Under the pieces are notes generated by a model that was not told the origin of the DNA, did no database searches, and was given only the letters and a program-made list of their open reading frames with translations. Made by a program: the position numbers and the translations under genes. Positions 25,414-35,076 of a DNA stretch of 38,982 bases are shown piece by piece. Positions within the stretch are counted from its first letter, which is position 1; the number at the start of each line of letters is the position of its first letter. This DNA comes from Streptomyces smaragdinus (GTDB lineage: Bacteria; Actinomycetota; Actinomycetes; Streptomycetales; Streptomycetaceae), in assembly GCF_009604385.1 (NCBI RefSeq), contig NZ_WEGJ01000049.1, positions 1 through 38,982 on the forward strand, given 5' to 3'.

Positions 25414-26688
25414 CTACGAGACCGGGCGGCTGTCGCCCCACGTGGCCTCGAATTCCTCGCGATAGGTTTCGAACAGGCCCGGTTCGCCGCCTCCCTCGCC
25501 GTGGATCAGGGCGCGGCGGGCCGAGCGCAGGACCAGGGCCGGGGTTTCCATGGCCCTGGTGCGGCGGAGGTACGTCTGGACCACGCCCACGCCGTCCGCG
25601 CCGTCGCCGTCCACCAGGTAGGCGGTGAAGCGCGGGGTGTCGTCGAAGACGCGAATCTCGAAGAGCGCGCCGGGGTCCTGGCCGACCGGCCCCCGGACCC
25701 GGGAGCGGACCCGGCGCATGTAGCGGATGTTCAGCTCCACCGAGCGGCTGAGCTCGCCCTTGCGCAGCTCCAGCTCCCGCTCCCGGCGCCGCACGGCGCT
25801 GCCCGCCGGGTTGAGGAAGAGCAGCCGGATCCGGCAGCCGGACTCCACGAGCCGGACCAGCCGCCGGGCCGAGAAGTTCTGCACGAGCAGATTGAGGGAC
25901 ACCCCGAGCGCGTCGATCTTCCGCGCGCCGCTGAACAGGTCCTCCACGGGCAGCTGCCGCTGCAGCCGCACCCGGTCCGGGTGGACGCCCACCACGTCGG
26001 CGTACCGGTCGGCGATGAGCTCCTCCACCGCGTCGACGGGCAGCCGGTCGCCGGCGGGCCGGTCCGCGGCGCTGCCGCCGAGCATGTCGAGCACCCGGGC
26101 GGAGGCCCGTTCGGCCTGGGCGAGGACGGCCTCGGACAGGGCGCGGTTGCGGGAGACGACGTTACGGGCCACCTCCAGCTCGTCCAGCGCCAGTTCCAGC
26201 GCCCGCCGGTCGTCGAGGAACGGCTCGAAGCACGGCCAGTGCTGGACGGTCAGCTCGCGCAGCTGCGGCAGCGTGAGGAAGGCGAGCAGATTGTCGTCGG
26301 CGGGGTCGAGGAGATAGCCCTTGCGCCGGCTGACCTCGTGCACGGCGACGGCCCGCTGCACCCACTCCTGTCCGGCCGGGCCGGCGGCGGCGACCACCCA
26401 CTCCTCGCCGTGCACGGGTTCGTAGATGGGCCGCAGCACCGCGCCCACCACGGACCGCAGCCGCTGTTCGACGAGATTGAGCCAGATATAGGCCCGCCCG
26501 GCACGGCGCGCGCGGGTGCGCACCTCGCTCCAGGCGTCGGCGCCCCACTCCGCCAAACCGGTCCCTGCTCCCATCTGCACGGGCCGCACCAGGGAGACCG
26601 CGCCCGGCTCCGCGTCGCGAGGCCCCTCGCCCTCCCGGCGGCCCTCACCGGGGCTGCCGGGAGGGAGCTCCAGACCTCCCGAACTCAA
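25414..26688 (-). CDS. SAV2148-type HEPN domain protein
   Basis: The product has 424 residues and starts with TTG at 26688, giving the family-like N terminus MSSGGLELPPG. I recognise the whole sequence as the Streptomyces protein group annotated SAV2148 family HEPN domain-containing protein. A HEPN-like helical region and a C-terminal beta region (FEIRVFDDTPRFTAYLVDG) with a phospholipase-D/DUF5919-like look can be traced. HEPN domains are often RNases, but I cannot identify a clear R-x4-6-H motif here, so activity is uncertain. It is divergent from treY, with 169 bases between the starts. Confidence 0.82.
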   Translation of the reverse strand: MSSGGLELPPGSPGEGRREGEGPRDAEPGAVSLVRPVQMGAGTGLAEWGADAWSEVRTRARRAGRAYIWLNLVEQRLRSVVGAVLRPIYEPVHGEEWVVAAAGPAGQEWVQRAVAVHEVSRRKGYLLDPADDNLLAFLTLPQLRELTVQHWPCFEPFLDDRRALELALDELEVARNVVSRNRALSEAVLAQAERASARVLDMLGGSAADRPAGDRLPVDAVEELIADRYADVVGVHPDRVRLQRQLPVEDLFSGARKIDALGVSLNLLVQNFSARRLVRLVESGCRIRLLFLNPAGSAVRRRERELELRKGELSRSVELNIRYMRRVRSRVRGPVGQDPGALFEIRVFDDTPRFTAYLVDGDGADGVGVVQTYLRRTRAMETPALVLRSARRALIHGEGGGEPGLFETYREEFEATWGDSRPVS

Positions 26689-26857
26689 CGCCGTACCGCC
26701 CTTTCCCCTACCCCGCTCATACGATCACCGCAGCGTACTGTGCGGGCACCGCGAGGCGCACCCCGATCACCTCACTGACGCCACAACTCTCCCGCCGCCC
26801 GGTAGCCTTGCCCCTCCGGCGCACGGCGGCCCGGACGCGCCGGGTACCTTCCCCTCC

Positions 26858-29251
26858 ATGACCCTCGCGTCCCCTCCGGTCCCCACGGCCACCTACCGGC
26901 TCCAGCTCCAGCCGGAGTTCGGCTTCGAGGAGGCGGTGGCGGCGCTGCCGTACCTGTCGTCCCTCGGCGTCTCGCACCTGCATCTGTCGCCCCTGCTCGA
27001 GGCGGTGCCCGGTTCGACGCACGGGTACGACGTGGTGGACCACTCGCGGGTACGCGCCGAGCTGGGCGGCGAGGACGGGCTGCGCCGGCTGGCGTCCGCC
27101 GCCCGGGGCCACGGTCTGGGGCTGGTCGCGGACATCGTGCCGAACCATATGGCCGTCCCCGCGCCCGAGCGGCTCAACCGGCCGCTGTGGGAGGTGCTGC
27201 GCGAGGGCCCCGAGTCGCCGTACGCGCGCTGGTTCGACATCGACTGGACGCGGCACGACGGGCGGATCCTGATGCCCGTGCTGGAGGACCGTCTCGGCCG
27301 TGAGCTGCGCCGGCTGGAGGTGCACGGCGACGTACTGCGCTACCGGGCGCACGAGTTCCCGCTGCGGCCGGGCACGGAGCGGCTGCCGCTGCCGGAGCTG
27401 CTGCGGGCGCAGCACTACCGCCTCGGGTGGTGGCGGCTGGCGCGGACGGAGCTCAACTACCGGCGGTTCTTCACCGTCTCCGGGCTGATCGGCCTGCGCG
27501 TGGAGGACCCCGTCGTCTTCGACGCCACCCACGCCAAGATGGTGGACCTGGTACGCGACGGGGTGCTCGAGGGCCTGCGCGTCGACCACCCCGACGGGCT
27601 GGCGGACCCGCGCGGCTATCTGCGCCGCCTCGAGCAGGCCACCTTGGGGCGCTGCTGGACGGTCGTCGAGAAGATCCTCGCCGACGGGGAACGGCTGCCG
27701 GAGGACTGGCCGGTCGCCGGGACGACGGGGTACGACGCGCTGCGGCACATCGACGGCGTGTTCGTCGACCCCGAGGGGGCGGCGGAGCTGGCCCGCCGGT
27801 ACGCCGCGTTCACCGGCGCTCCCCCGGACCGCGGCGGGCAGTGGCGGCCGACGCTGCGCCGGGCGGCGTGGAAGGTCGTCGCGCACGAGCTGGTGGCGGA
27901 GGTCGACCGGCTGACGCGCGTCGCCGGACGGATCTGCGCCGCCGATCCCCGGCTGCACGACATCGCCCCCTGGGCGCTGGGGCAGGCGGTGCGGGAGATG
28001 CTCGTACGGATTCCGGTGTACCGGCCGTACGCGCAGCCCGGCGAGGAGCCGTCGCCGGGGGACGAGATGCTGCTGGAGCGGGTGGCGGAGCGGGCGCGGC
28101 GGACGTTCGCCGTTCCGGGCGAGGCGGACGCCGCGGACATGATCCGGGACGCGGCGCTGGGGCGGCTGGGGGACTCCCCCGACCACCGGGACTTCGCCGC
28201 CCGGTTCGCGCAGACGTCGGCGGCGCTGCACGCCAAGGCGACGGAGGACAGGGCGTTCTACCGTTTCCCGGCGCTGCTGTCGGCGTGCGAGGTGGGCGGC
28301 GATCCGGGCGGCGCCGCGGTGTCGCCGGGGGACTTCCACGCGTTCAGCGCCGGTGTGCAGCGCGACCGTCCGCACACCGGGACGGTGCTGACGACGCACG
28401 ACACGAAACGCAGCGCCGACGTACGGGCGCGTACCGCGGTGCTCTCCGAGTACGCCGCCGAGTGGGCGGACTTCGTCGCCGCGACCGACGCGCACGCCGC
28501 CCGCTTCGGGCCGCCGGCCCCGGACGCGCATGTGGCGTGGCTGGCCTGGCAGACGGCGTACGGCGTCGGCTTCCCGCACCCCGACCAGGTGAAACCCGCG
28601 CTGCTGAAGGCGGTACGGGAGGCGGGGCTGCGGACGAGCTGGACGGAGCCGCGGACGGATTACGAGGAGGCGGTGGCCGCGTTCGCCGACAACGGCCCGT
28701 GCGGACCGTCGATGTACGCCACGCAGGGCTTCGCCAACGAGCGTGACGCGGCGGTGACGGCGAACGAACTGGGCGCCGCCCTGCTGCATCTGACGATGCC
28801 CGGCGTGCCCGACGTGTACCAGTGCACCGAGGCCCGCTACCGCGCGCTGGTCGACCCCGACAACCGCCGCCCCGCCAAGCTCCCGGACCGCCCGTACGAC
28901 CCCGCCGCGCCGAACCAGTCGGACGTCAAACGGCGGCTGACGGCGACGGCGCTGAGGCTGCGCAAGGCGCACCCGCAGTGGTTCGACCACCGGGGGACGT
29001 ACGAACCGGTCGCCGCGCCGGACCACATGCTGGCGTTCACCCGCTCCGGCGCGGTCCTGACGGCCGTGACCCGGCTGGCGGGCGGGCTGGAGCGGGCGGG
29101 CGGCTGGGGGGACGCGGAGCTCGAGCTGCCGGAGGGCGAGTGGCGGGACCTCCTGCGCACGGCGCCGGTGCTGCGGGGGCGGGTGCGGGCGGCGGAGCTG
29201 TTCGCGGAGCTGCCGGTGGCGCTGCTCGTGGCGGAGGGGGTCACCGGCTGA
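26858..29251 (+). CDS. treY: Malto-oligosyltrehalose synthase
   Basis: The 797-residue enzyme isomerises the reducing-end alpha-1,4 bond of malto-oligosaccharides to alpha-1,1, making maltooligosyl-trehalose for TreZ. This is a GH13 protein with the family-specific start ATYRLQLQPEFGFEEA. Conserved region I is VADIVPNHMA. The catalytic residues are D243 in LRVDHPDGL, E271 in VVEKIL and D515 in THDTKRSADVRAR. The late segment MPGVPDVYQCTEARY is also typical. Length is normal. The ATG at 26858 has only a weak pyrimidine-rich leader and no clear ribosome binding site. treZ and treX are not in the window. Its 3' end overlaps the convergent lipoprotein gene by 11 bases. Confidence 0.95.
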   Translation: MTLASPPVPTATYRLQLQPEFGFEEAVAALPYLSSLGVSHLHLSPLLEAVPGSTHGYDVVDHSRVRAELGGEDGLRRLASAARGHGLGLVADIVPNHMAVPAPERLNRPLWEVLREGPESPYARWFDIDWTRHDGRILMPVLEDRLGRELRRLEVHGDVLRYRAHEFPLRPGTERLPLPELLRAQHYRLGWWRLARTELNYRRFFTVSGLIGLRVEDPVVFDATHAKMVDLVRDGVLEGLRVDHPDGLADPRGYLRRLEQATLGRCWTVVEKILADGERLPEDWPVAGTTGYDALRHIDGVFVDPEGAAELARRYAAFTGAPPDRGGQWRPTLRRAAWKVVAHELVAEVDRLTRVAGRICAADPRLHDIAPWALGQAVREMLVRIPVYRPYAQPGEEPSPGDEMLLERVAERARRTFAVPGEADAADMIRDAALGRLGDSPDHRDFAARFAQTSAALHAKATEDRAFYRFPALLSACEVGGDPGGAAVSPGDFHAFSAGVQRDRPHTGTVLTTHDTKRSADVRARTAVLSEYAAEWADFVAATDAHAARFGPPAPDAHVAWLAWQTAYGVGFPHPDQVKPALLKAVREAGLRTSWTEPRTDYEEAVAAFADNGPCGPSMYATQGFANERDAAVTANELGAALLHLTMPGVPDVYQCTEARYRALVDPDNRRPAKLPDRPYDPAAPNQSDVKRRLTATALRLRKAHPQWFDHRGTYEPVAAPDHMLAFTRSGAVLTAVTRLAGGLERAGGWGDAELELPEGEWRDLLRTAPVLRGRVRAAELFAELPVALLVAEGVTG

Positions 29252-30551
29252 CTGTGACGGGGGCGGTGTCGTTCGCCGCGCGGTGGTCCCATCGTCCGCC
29301 GTCCACGGTGACCGTGCCGCGGCCGCCGGTGTACTCGATGTGCAGGGTGAAGCCGAAGGTCTCGGTGGCGCCCGGCTCGAGGTTGTACACGGTGCACGTG
29401 TACTCGACGGTGTCCCGCTCGCAGGCGGGCTCGTACGCGTCCTCGTCGATCGCCGTCATCGGCTGTTTCACGACCCGGGTGCCCTCGGGGACGGTGAACC
29501 GCACGCGCGCCGGCTGCCCCTTCCCCGGGCCGAGGTTCTTCACGCCCACGGAGATCTCCCGCTCGCTGCCGGGCTCGCCGCTCAGGGTGTCGCCGACGGC
29601 CGCGTAGTCGCTGGTGACGTCGAGCTCCACGATCGTCGACGCTTCCGCGCCGTCGCTGAACGACCCGTCGCCGCCCGGGGTCACCGCGGCGCTCAGCGCC
29701 GGTCCGCGGCCCGGGTCACCGCCGTCCGGCCAGTGGCTGTACTGACGCGGCCCGACGTCCAGCGGCCAGGCCTCCTGCACGATGCCCGACCGGACGTTGC
29801 CGCCCCCCGCGACCGCGATGAGCGCGGGCGCGAGGGTCACGGTCCCGCCGGCGGGCACCCGCAGCCCGGGGAGGGTGCAGACGGCGGTACCGCGGGATTC
29901 CTGGTAACGGCAGTTCTCCGCCTCGGGCTCGAGCGACATGCCCTCCTGCACGCTCACCCCGAAGGCCAGTCCCACGACGTCCGCCTCGCCGGTGTTGCGT
30001 ACCGTGAGAGGCAGCTGGACCTCCGCGCCGGGAGACACGCGGGTGAGCTTGGCCGGCGTCCTCACGTGGAGCACCGGTTCGCCGACGACGAGCCGCGTGC
30101 GGCCGGTGAGGACGGCGCCGGCCGCCGTCGTGTAGCGGTAACGGACCACCGCCCGCGCCCCGACCCTGCCGCCCTTCGCGGCGACGGGGGCGACGAGCCA
30201 GGGCCCGCCCCAGTTGGACCACGTCGCCGGGACGGTGCACGTCACCTCGCGGTCGTCCCCCCGGCAGTCACGCGGGGTGGATATCTTGAGCCGTACGTCC
30301 TTCCCCGGCCCCTCGAGGCGCATCGTCAGCCGCCCGTCCTCACCGGTGGCGGACCCCAGCCCCGTACCGTCCCGAACCGCGACCCGGAACGGCGTCTTGT
30401 CCTTCGCCCCTTCGCGGTCGCCGTGGGGCCGCAGATAGAAGACCTCCGGCACGCTCAGCCCGGGCCCCTCCGCCCGCTCCCCCGGATCCGCCGCACAGCC
30501 GCTCACGAGGAGCACGGCGGGACACAGGACGGCGGCGAGTCGGCGATACAT
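29241..30551 (-). CDS. Secreted lipoprotein with repeated beta (DUF11/CARDB-like) domains
   Basis: The product has 436 residues. The signal peptide MYRRLAAVLCPAVLLVSGC ends in a lipobox with C19 as the lipidation site. The mature part is beta-rich and contains at least two segments like conserved-repeat/CARDB domains (VQLPLTVRNTGEADVVGLAFG and REISVGVKNLGPGKGQPARV), each followed by a C...YxC/V-x-C pattern. Function is unknown; adhesion or cell-surface scaffolding is possible. The stop overlaps the treY 3' end. The frame is open far upstream of 30551, but that part lies antisense to other genes; the signal peptide fixes the start. Confidence 0.85.
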   Translation of the reverse strand: MYRRLAAVLCPAVLLVSGCAADPGERAEGPGLSVPEVFYLRPHGDREGAKDKTPFRVAVRDGTGLGSATGEDGRLTMRLEGPGKDVRLKISTPRDCRGDDREVTCTVPATWSNWGGPWLVAPVAAKGGRVGARAVVRYRYTTAAGAVLTGRTRLVVGEPVLHVRTPAKLTRVSPGAEVQLPLTVRNTGEADVVGLAFGVSVQEGMSLEPEAENCRYQESRGTAVCTLPGLRVPAGGTVTLAPALIAVAGGGNVRSGIVQEAWPLDVGPRQYSHWPDGGDPGRGPALSAAVTPGGDGSFSDGAEASTIVELDVTSDYAAVGDTLSGEPGSEREISVGVKNLGPGKGQPARVRFTVPEGTRVVKQPMTAIDEDAYEPACERDTVEYTCTVYNLEPGATETFGFTLHIEYTGGRGTVTVDGGRWDHRAANDTAPVTVSR

Positions 30552-30562
30552 GCCGCAGCACC

Positions 30563-31117
30563 CTAGCGCCCCGCCGTGAGCAGCCCTCCGAGCAGTGCCG
30601 CGATGTTCCAGGCGTCGTCCGCCCCGCGATGGTGGGTGCCCTCCAGCGGCAGCCCCGCGTGCTCGAGGGCTCCCGCCATGCCCAGTTCGCGGCCGAGGGC
30701 GTGGCTCAGGGAGTACAGCGTCTTGATGTTCAGATGCCGGGTGCCGAACGGGTACGGGACGTCCGTCGCCGCGCACTGACGGGCGAACTGGTCGCGGTCG
30801 TAGTTCCCCCAGCTCCCCCACACCCGGCGGTGCGCCCGGTACTCGTCGCGCAGCAGCGCGCACGCGTCGGCGAACGGCACACCGTCCGCGACCTGTCCGG
30901 CGGTGAGCGTGGTCAGTTCCGTGCAGAAGTCGCTGACCTCCGACCGCTCGGGCCGTACGAGAACCGACCGCCGCCCGGCGCGGTCGCCGGTGGCGGGGTC
31001 GAGGGTGCACACGCCGATCTCGATGATCTCGGAGACCATGCCGTCGGGCGGCGGCCCGTCCCAGCAGGTGGATTCGACGTCGACGACCAGGATCCGGTCG
31101 AGCTGCAGCTTGGCCAT
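30563..31117 (-). CDS. KapD/ERI1-like DEDDh 3'-5' exonuclease
   Basis: The product has 184 residues and is a single exonuclease domain. D13 and E15 lie in VVDVESTCWDG, the signature of the ERI1/KapD branch; EIIEIGVCTLD follows. WGSWGNYDRDQF provides Exo II, and HHRGADDAWNIAALL provides the His/Asp of Exo III. The branch trims RNA 3' ends in eukaryotes; in bacteria its targets are poorly known. It lies 11 bases upstream of the lipoprotein gene on the same strand, so co-transcription is likely without an obvious functional link. ATG 31117. Confidence 0.9.
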   Translation of the reverse strand: MAKLQLDRILVVDVESTCWDGPPPDGMVSEIIEIGVCTLDPATGDRAGRRSVLVRPERSEVSDFCTELTTLTAGQVADGVPFADACALLRDEYRAHRRVWGSWGNYDRDQFARQCAATDVPYPFGTRHLNIKTLYSLSHALGRELGMAGALEHAGLPLEGTHHRGADDAWNIAALLGGLLTAGR

Positions 31118-31159
31118 AGCGGCCAGGGAAGCACGGCGCCGACGGCCCCGGCATCCCGT

Positions 31160-32080
31160 TTACGGACCCGCCGCCCGCAGCAGCGTCTCCGCCGCGCTCG
31201 TACGCGCGTACAGCACGACGCGCCCCGTGCGGTGCGGTGTGACGAGTCCCGCCCGGCGCAGGGCCGTCAGATGCTGCGAGACGCCGCCCGCGGTGAGCGA
31301 GAGGCGGCCGGCGAGGTCGGTGGTCGTGGCCGGCTCGACCAGTTCCGCCAGCAGCCGCGCCCGCGTGCGCCCCAGCACCGCCGCCAGCCCCTCCGGCGCC
31401 GAGGTGCGGCGCGGGGTCCACAGCGTGGCCAGGCCCCGGGGCGGATAGCGCACGGTGGGCTGCCACACCTCGCCGGTGACCGAGAACACCCGCGGCGACA
31501 CGAACGCGGAGGGCACCAGGAGCAGCCCCCGGCCGTCCAGCCGCCGGGCGCCGCGCGCGCACCGGCTCGCGAGCTGCAGCGTCCCGGAGTCCCAGGCGAT
31601 CTGCGGGTCGAGGTCGTCGAACAGCCGCTGCGCGCCGCCCTCCGCCAGCCGCCGCGCCCGGTGCAGGACGTCGCCCTCGAGCAGGGTGCGGATCCGCGGC
31701 CAGTACGGGGCCATCGCCAGCTCCCAGTACGCCGCCACGGTGTCCGCGAGCCGCGCGAGCTCCACCCCCGGCGTACGTATCCACTCCGCCGGCGTCGAAC
31801 GCAGCGCCGCCAGCTCGACGTCCAGCGACGGCTGCGGGGTGGTGGGCGGCGGGCAGAGGAAGCCGGGGATGCTTCCCTCGACGGGGATCAGCTCGGTGAG
31901 GGGCGACAGGTCGAGCCGTGAGGCCGCCAGCCGGGGGCGGACCCGCTCGAGCCAGCGCCGGTGCAGCGTCTGGTCGGGTGCCCCCTTGAGGACCCGTACG
32001 CCAGCGACGACTTCCCACAGCGGGGAGATCGCAAACCGGGTCCGGGCCACGTCGTCCAGCGTGAACTTCACCTCGAGCAT
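31160..32080 (-). CDS. DUF5937 / ArsR-type winged-helix regulator
   Basis: The 306-residue protein has an N-terminal DUF5937 region (VKFTLDDVARTRFAISPLWE) and a C-terminal ArsR-like winged helix at about 235-300 (TTTDLAGRLSLTAGGVSQHLTALRRAGLVTPHRTGRVVLYAR). No Cys metal-site motif is present, so it is probably not a metal sensor. It is divergent from an MFS exporter gene with 56 bases between starts, the usual layout of a repressor next to the pump it controls. The inducer is unknown. ATG 32080. Confidence 0.9.
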   Translation of the reverse strand: MLEVKFTLDDVARTRFAISPLWEVVAGVRVLKGAPDQTLHRRWLERVRPRLAASRLDLSPLTELIPVEGSIPGFLCPPPTTPQPSLDVELAALRSTPAEWIRTPGVELARLADTVAAYWELAMAPYWPRIRTLLEGDVLHRARRLAEGGAQRLFDDLDPQIAWDSGTLQLASRCARGARRLDGRGLLLVPSAFVSPRVFSVTGEVWQPTVRYPPRGLATLWTPRRTSAPEGLAAVLGRTRARLLAELVEPATTTDLAGRLSLTAGGVSQHLTALRRAGLVTPHRTGRVVLYARTSAAETLLRAAGP

Positions 32081-32136
32081 TCAGCCGAGGCTAAATCACT
32101 TCGCCCGGCCGGGACACCGGCCGCAAGGTCGTCCGC
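32081..32136. promoter_or_regulatory. Compact divergent promoter region, ArsR-type regulator / MFS exporter
   Basis: Only 56 bases separate the two start codons. The stretch contains GCTAAATCACTT, a locally AT-rich block suited to a -10 region, and CCGGCCGGGACACCGGCCG with short inverted arms (CCGG..CCGG). Opposing promoters must overlap, so mutual or repressor control is likely. No operator can be assigned with certainty. Confidence 0.4.
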
Positions 32137-33405
32137 ATGCCCTCCGACTCCCCCTGGCGGACACCCGCCTTCCGCCATCTGTTCGCCGCCACGGCCGCCA
32201 GCCAGCTCGGCACCCACATCGGCTACGTCGCCATGCCCCTGGTCGCCGCCCTCGCGCTGGACGCCGGCCCCGGGGCGGTGGGGCTCCTCGCCACGCTGAG
32301 CACGGCCGCGTTTCTCCTCATCGGCCTGCCCGCCGGCGCCTGGGTGGACCGGCTGCCGCGCCGCCCGGTGCTCGTCGCCGCCGACCTCGTACGGGCCGCG
32401 CTGCTGGCCTCCGTCCCGCTGGCGTGGTGGCTGGACGTGCTCAGCCTCGGGCAGTTGTACGCGGTGGTGCTGCTCGGCGGCTGCGCCACGGTGTTCTTCG
32501 ACGTGGCCTCGCAGAGCTACCTCCCCGCCCTCGTCGGCCCCGCCGCCCTGGTCCGGGCCAACTCGGCCGTCGTCGGCCTGCAGGCGGTGTCCACGGTCGG
32601 CGGACGCGGCGCGGGCGGGCTGGCCGTGTCGGCGCTGGGGGCGCCCGCCGCCGTCGCGGTGCACGCGGTCAGCTATCTGCTCTCCGCCCTGTCCCTCGCC
32701 CGGATCCGCGTCACCGAGGCACCGCGCCCCCGGGTCCGCCGCGCGCTGCGGGCGGAGATGCGCGAGGGGATACGGCACGTGTTCGGCCATCGCGAGCTGC
32801 GCGCCCTCGTCCTCGGGGCCGCCTGCGCCAACTTCGGCTCCGCCGCGATCAACACCATGCTGCCCGTCCTGGTCACCCGTCAGCTGGGTCTGTCCCCCGC
32901 GCTGCTCGGCGTCTACTGGGCGATCGGCGGCGTCGGGACGTTCGCCGGCTCCGTCTGCGCCCGTCCGCTCGCCGCCCGCTTCGGGTACGGCCGCACGCTG
33001 GCCACCGCCGGCTTCCTCGTCGCGCCCGCCGGGCTGCTGATCCCGCTGTTCGACCGGGGCGGCTGGATGTGGGTGGCGGCGCTCGGTTCGCTGCTCGTGT
33101 CCGTGAAGTTCGGCACGGACAACGTCCTCGGCGTCAGCCTGCGCCAGCGCCTCACACCGCCGGAGCTGCTCGGCCGGATGAACGCCACCTTCCGATTCGT
33201 GCTGATGGGCGCACTGGCCGTCGCCGCGGGCACCTCGGGCCTGATCGGCGAGTACGCGTCCGTACGCGCGGCGATGTGGACGGGAGGCGCCTTCATGGCG
33301 CTGGCGTTTCTGCCCGTTTTCCTGTCACCCGTCCGTAAACGTCGGGACCTTCCCGCCGATGGTCGACTCGAACATGATCTACCCGTCGGTACCAGGGCGG
33401 GTTAG
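32137..33405 (+). CDS. MFS transporter (drug/siderophore exporter type)
   Basis: The product has 422 residues with about 12 hydrophobic segments. The N-terminal WRTPAFRHLFAATAASQLGTHIGYVAMPLVAA and the motif-A-like loop WVDRLPRRPVLVAADLVRAA are typical of the DHA3/MFS_3 exporters related to the enterobactin exporter and macrolide pumps. The central loop begins near EMREGIRHVFGHRELRAL. The C-terminal half is intact. It is divergent from its probable DUF5937/ArsR repressor. The substrate is unknown. ATG 32137 has a weak AAGG upstream. Confidence 0.9.
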   Translation: MPSDSPWRTPAFRHLFAATAASQLGTHIGYVAMPLVAALALDAGPGAVGLLATLSTAAFLLIGLPAGAWVDRLPRRPVLVAADLVRAALLASVPLAWWLDVLSLGQLYAVVLLGGCATVFFDVASQSYLPALVGPAALVRANSAVVGLQAVSTVGGRGAGGLAVSALGAPAAVAVHAVSYLLSALSLARIRVTEAPRPRVRRALRAEMREGIRHVFGHRELRALVLGAACANFGSAAINTMLPVLVTRQLGLSPALLGVYWAIGGVGTFAGSVCARPLAARFGYGRTLATAGFLVAPAGLLIPLFDRGGWMWVAALGSLLVSVKFGTDNVLGVSLRQRLTPPELLGRMNATFRFVLMGALAVAAGTSGLIGEYASVRAAMWTGGAFMALAFLPVFLSPVRKRRDLPADGRLEHDLPVGTRAG

Positions 33406-33459
33406 ATTGCACGGGGCCTGCGGGGGCAGGTCCGGTCCAACGGGGAGGGGTGCGACGGT

Positions 33460-35076
33460 ATGGGCGCGGCAGGGAAATGGATACTCGGGCTGGTCATCGC
33501 CGGGATGCTGGGGCTGGCCGGGTTCGGGGTCTACAACGTGATGAACGGCATCAGCGGCGGCTCGTCCGGCTCCGCCGGTTCGGACGACAAGCCGTCCGGG
33601 CCGTTGAAGGCCGGGGAGGTACGTGACGCGGCGGACGCGTTCCTGGACGCCTGGGCCAAGGGGGACATGCGGCAGGCGGCCGCGCTGACGGACAACGACG
33701 CGGCGGCCCTCGACGGGCTGCAGGCGTACCGGAGGGACGCCGGTATCGAAAAGGCGTCCTTCACCGCGAAGCCTCCGGTGGGCGACGAGGTCGCGTTCGA
33801 GGTGAAGGCGAAGGTAGTCCACGAGAAGCTGAGCAAGCCGCTGTCGTACGAGTCCGAGCTGACGGTCGTACGGGGCACCGTCTCGGGAAACCCCCTCGTC
33901 AAGTGGCAGCCGTCCGTTCTGCACCCGGAGCTCGGCGAGGGCGAGTCGCTGGTGACCGGCGAGGCGGACACCCCTCAGGTGGAGGCGGTGGACCGGAACG
34001 GGAAGACGCTGGACCCCAAGACGTATCCGTCGCTGCGGCCCGTACTGGCGGAGCTGCGGGACAAGTACGCGGACAAGCTGTCGGGCACCGCGGGCGTCGA
34101 GCTCTCCGTCGAGGGACCGCAGGGGACGACGACGCTGCTGACGCTGTCGAAGGGCAAGCCCGCGCGGCTGAAGACGACGCTGGACGCGAGGGTGCAGGCG
34201 GCGGCAGAGAAGGCGGTCGCCACGTACGACGAGGCGTCCGTCGCGGCGGTCGATCCGGTGAGCGGTGGCGTGCTGGCGGTGGCGAACTCGGGGAAGGTGG
34301 ACTTCAACGCGGCGTTCATGGGCGGGCGGGCGCCGGGGTCGACGTTCAAGATCGTGACGGCGGCGGCGATCTTCACGCAGGATCCGGGGTCGGGGCCGGG
34401 GTCCACGACGAAGTGCTACGAGAGCCGCTCGATCGAGAACGGGCGGTCGTTCGTCAACGACGAGGGCCTGAAGGGCATCTCCGGGGACTCGACACTCGCC
34501 GTGAACTTCGCCAAGTCCTGCAACACCGGCTTCATCGACTACGCGTACCGCCATCACCTTTCGGACACCGCCCTCGCCGACACCGCCCGCCGCTACTTCG
34601 GCCTCGGCGAGAACAACTGGGCCACCGGCATCAAGTCGGCGGACGGCCGGATCCCCAGCGAGAGCGGCGACGGCAAGTGGGCCGCCCTCATCGGCCAGGG
34701 TGCCGTCACGGTGAACCCGCTCAACATGGCATCCGTAGCGGCGACCGTCAGCCGCGGCTCCTTCCACCAGCCGGTGCTCCTGGCGGACGTCGGCAAGCCG
34801 GTCGCGACGGCGAGCCCGCTGCCGGGACAGGTCGGCGGCTACCTCCGGAGCATGATGCAGCAGGCCGTGGGGAACGGCACCGCGTCGGGCCTCGGCCTGC
34901 CGCCGGGCTCGGGCGCCAAGACCGGCACCGCGGAGGTCGACGGCGCCAAGGCGGACAGCTGGTTCACGGCGTTCAGCGGCAGCGGCCGGATCGCCGCGGC
35001 GGCGTGGGTGAAGGGCGGCGGCCACGGACGGGACGCGGCGGGGCCCATCGTCGTGAAGGTGCTGAACGCGGGCTAA
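33460..35076 (+). CDS. Class B penicillin-binding protein (transpeptidase with NTF2-like N-domain)
   Basis: The product has 538 residues. A single membrane anchor (about 7-29) is followed by a Gly/Ser linker and an NTF2-like MecA_N-type domain (about 50-155). A dimerisation-like region precedes the transpeptidase. The active-site motifs are complete: S294-T-F-K297, S353-C-N and K487-T-G-T. It cross-links peptidoglycan outside the membrane. ATG 33460 has GGAGGGG eight bases upstream. It lies 54 bases after the MFS gene. The 3' end overlaps the convergent DUF1707-FHA gene by 4 bases. No FtsW/RodA or PASTA domain is attached. Confidence 0.94.
   Translation: MGAAGKWILGLVIAGMLGLAGFGVYNVMNGISGGSSGSAGSDDKPSGPLKAGEVRDAADAFLDAWAKGDMRQAAALTDNDAAALDGLQAYRRDAGIEKASFTAKPPVGDEVAFEVKAKVVHEKLSKPLSYESELTVVRGTVSGNPLVKWQPSVLHPELGEGESLVTGEADTPQVEAVDRNGKTLDPKTYPSLRPVLAELRDKYADKLSGTAGVELSVEGPQGTTTLLTLSKGKPARLKTTLDARVQAAAEKAVATYDEASVAAVDPVSGGVLAVANSGKVDFNAAFMGGRAPGSTFKIVTAAAIFTQDPGSGPGSTTKCYESRSIENGRSFVNDEGLKGISGDSTLAVNFAKSCNTGFIDYAYRHHLSDTALADTARRYFGLGENNWATGIKSADGRIPSESGDGKWAALIGQGAVTVNPLNMASVAATVSRGSFHQPVLLADVGKPVATASPLPGQVGGYLRSMMQQAVGNGTASGLGLPPGSGAKTGTAEVDGAKADSWFTAFSGSGRIAAAAWVKGGGHGRDAAGPIVVKVLNAG

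Noticed and set aside
26717..29026. Reverse open frame of about 769 codons opposite treY
   Set aside because: It is a shadow of treY, which has all GH13 catalytic residues. The reverse product has no recognisable motif.
24587..31117. The two exonuclease genes considered as a defence module with the HEPN protein
   Set aside because: They belong to different DEDDh branches, are separated by treY and the lipoprotein gene, and sit in what looks like conserved core sequence. No defence-type partner genes are present.
30552..32018. Upstream in-frame extension of the lipoprotein reading frame
   Set aside because: A signal peptide with lipobox begins at 30551, and the extension is antisense or out of frame to the KapD-like and regulator genes.
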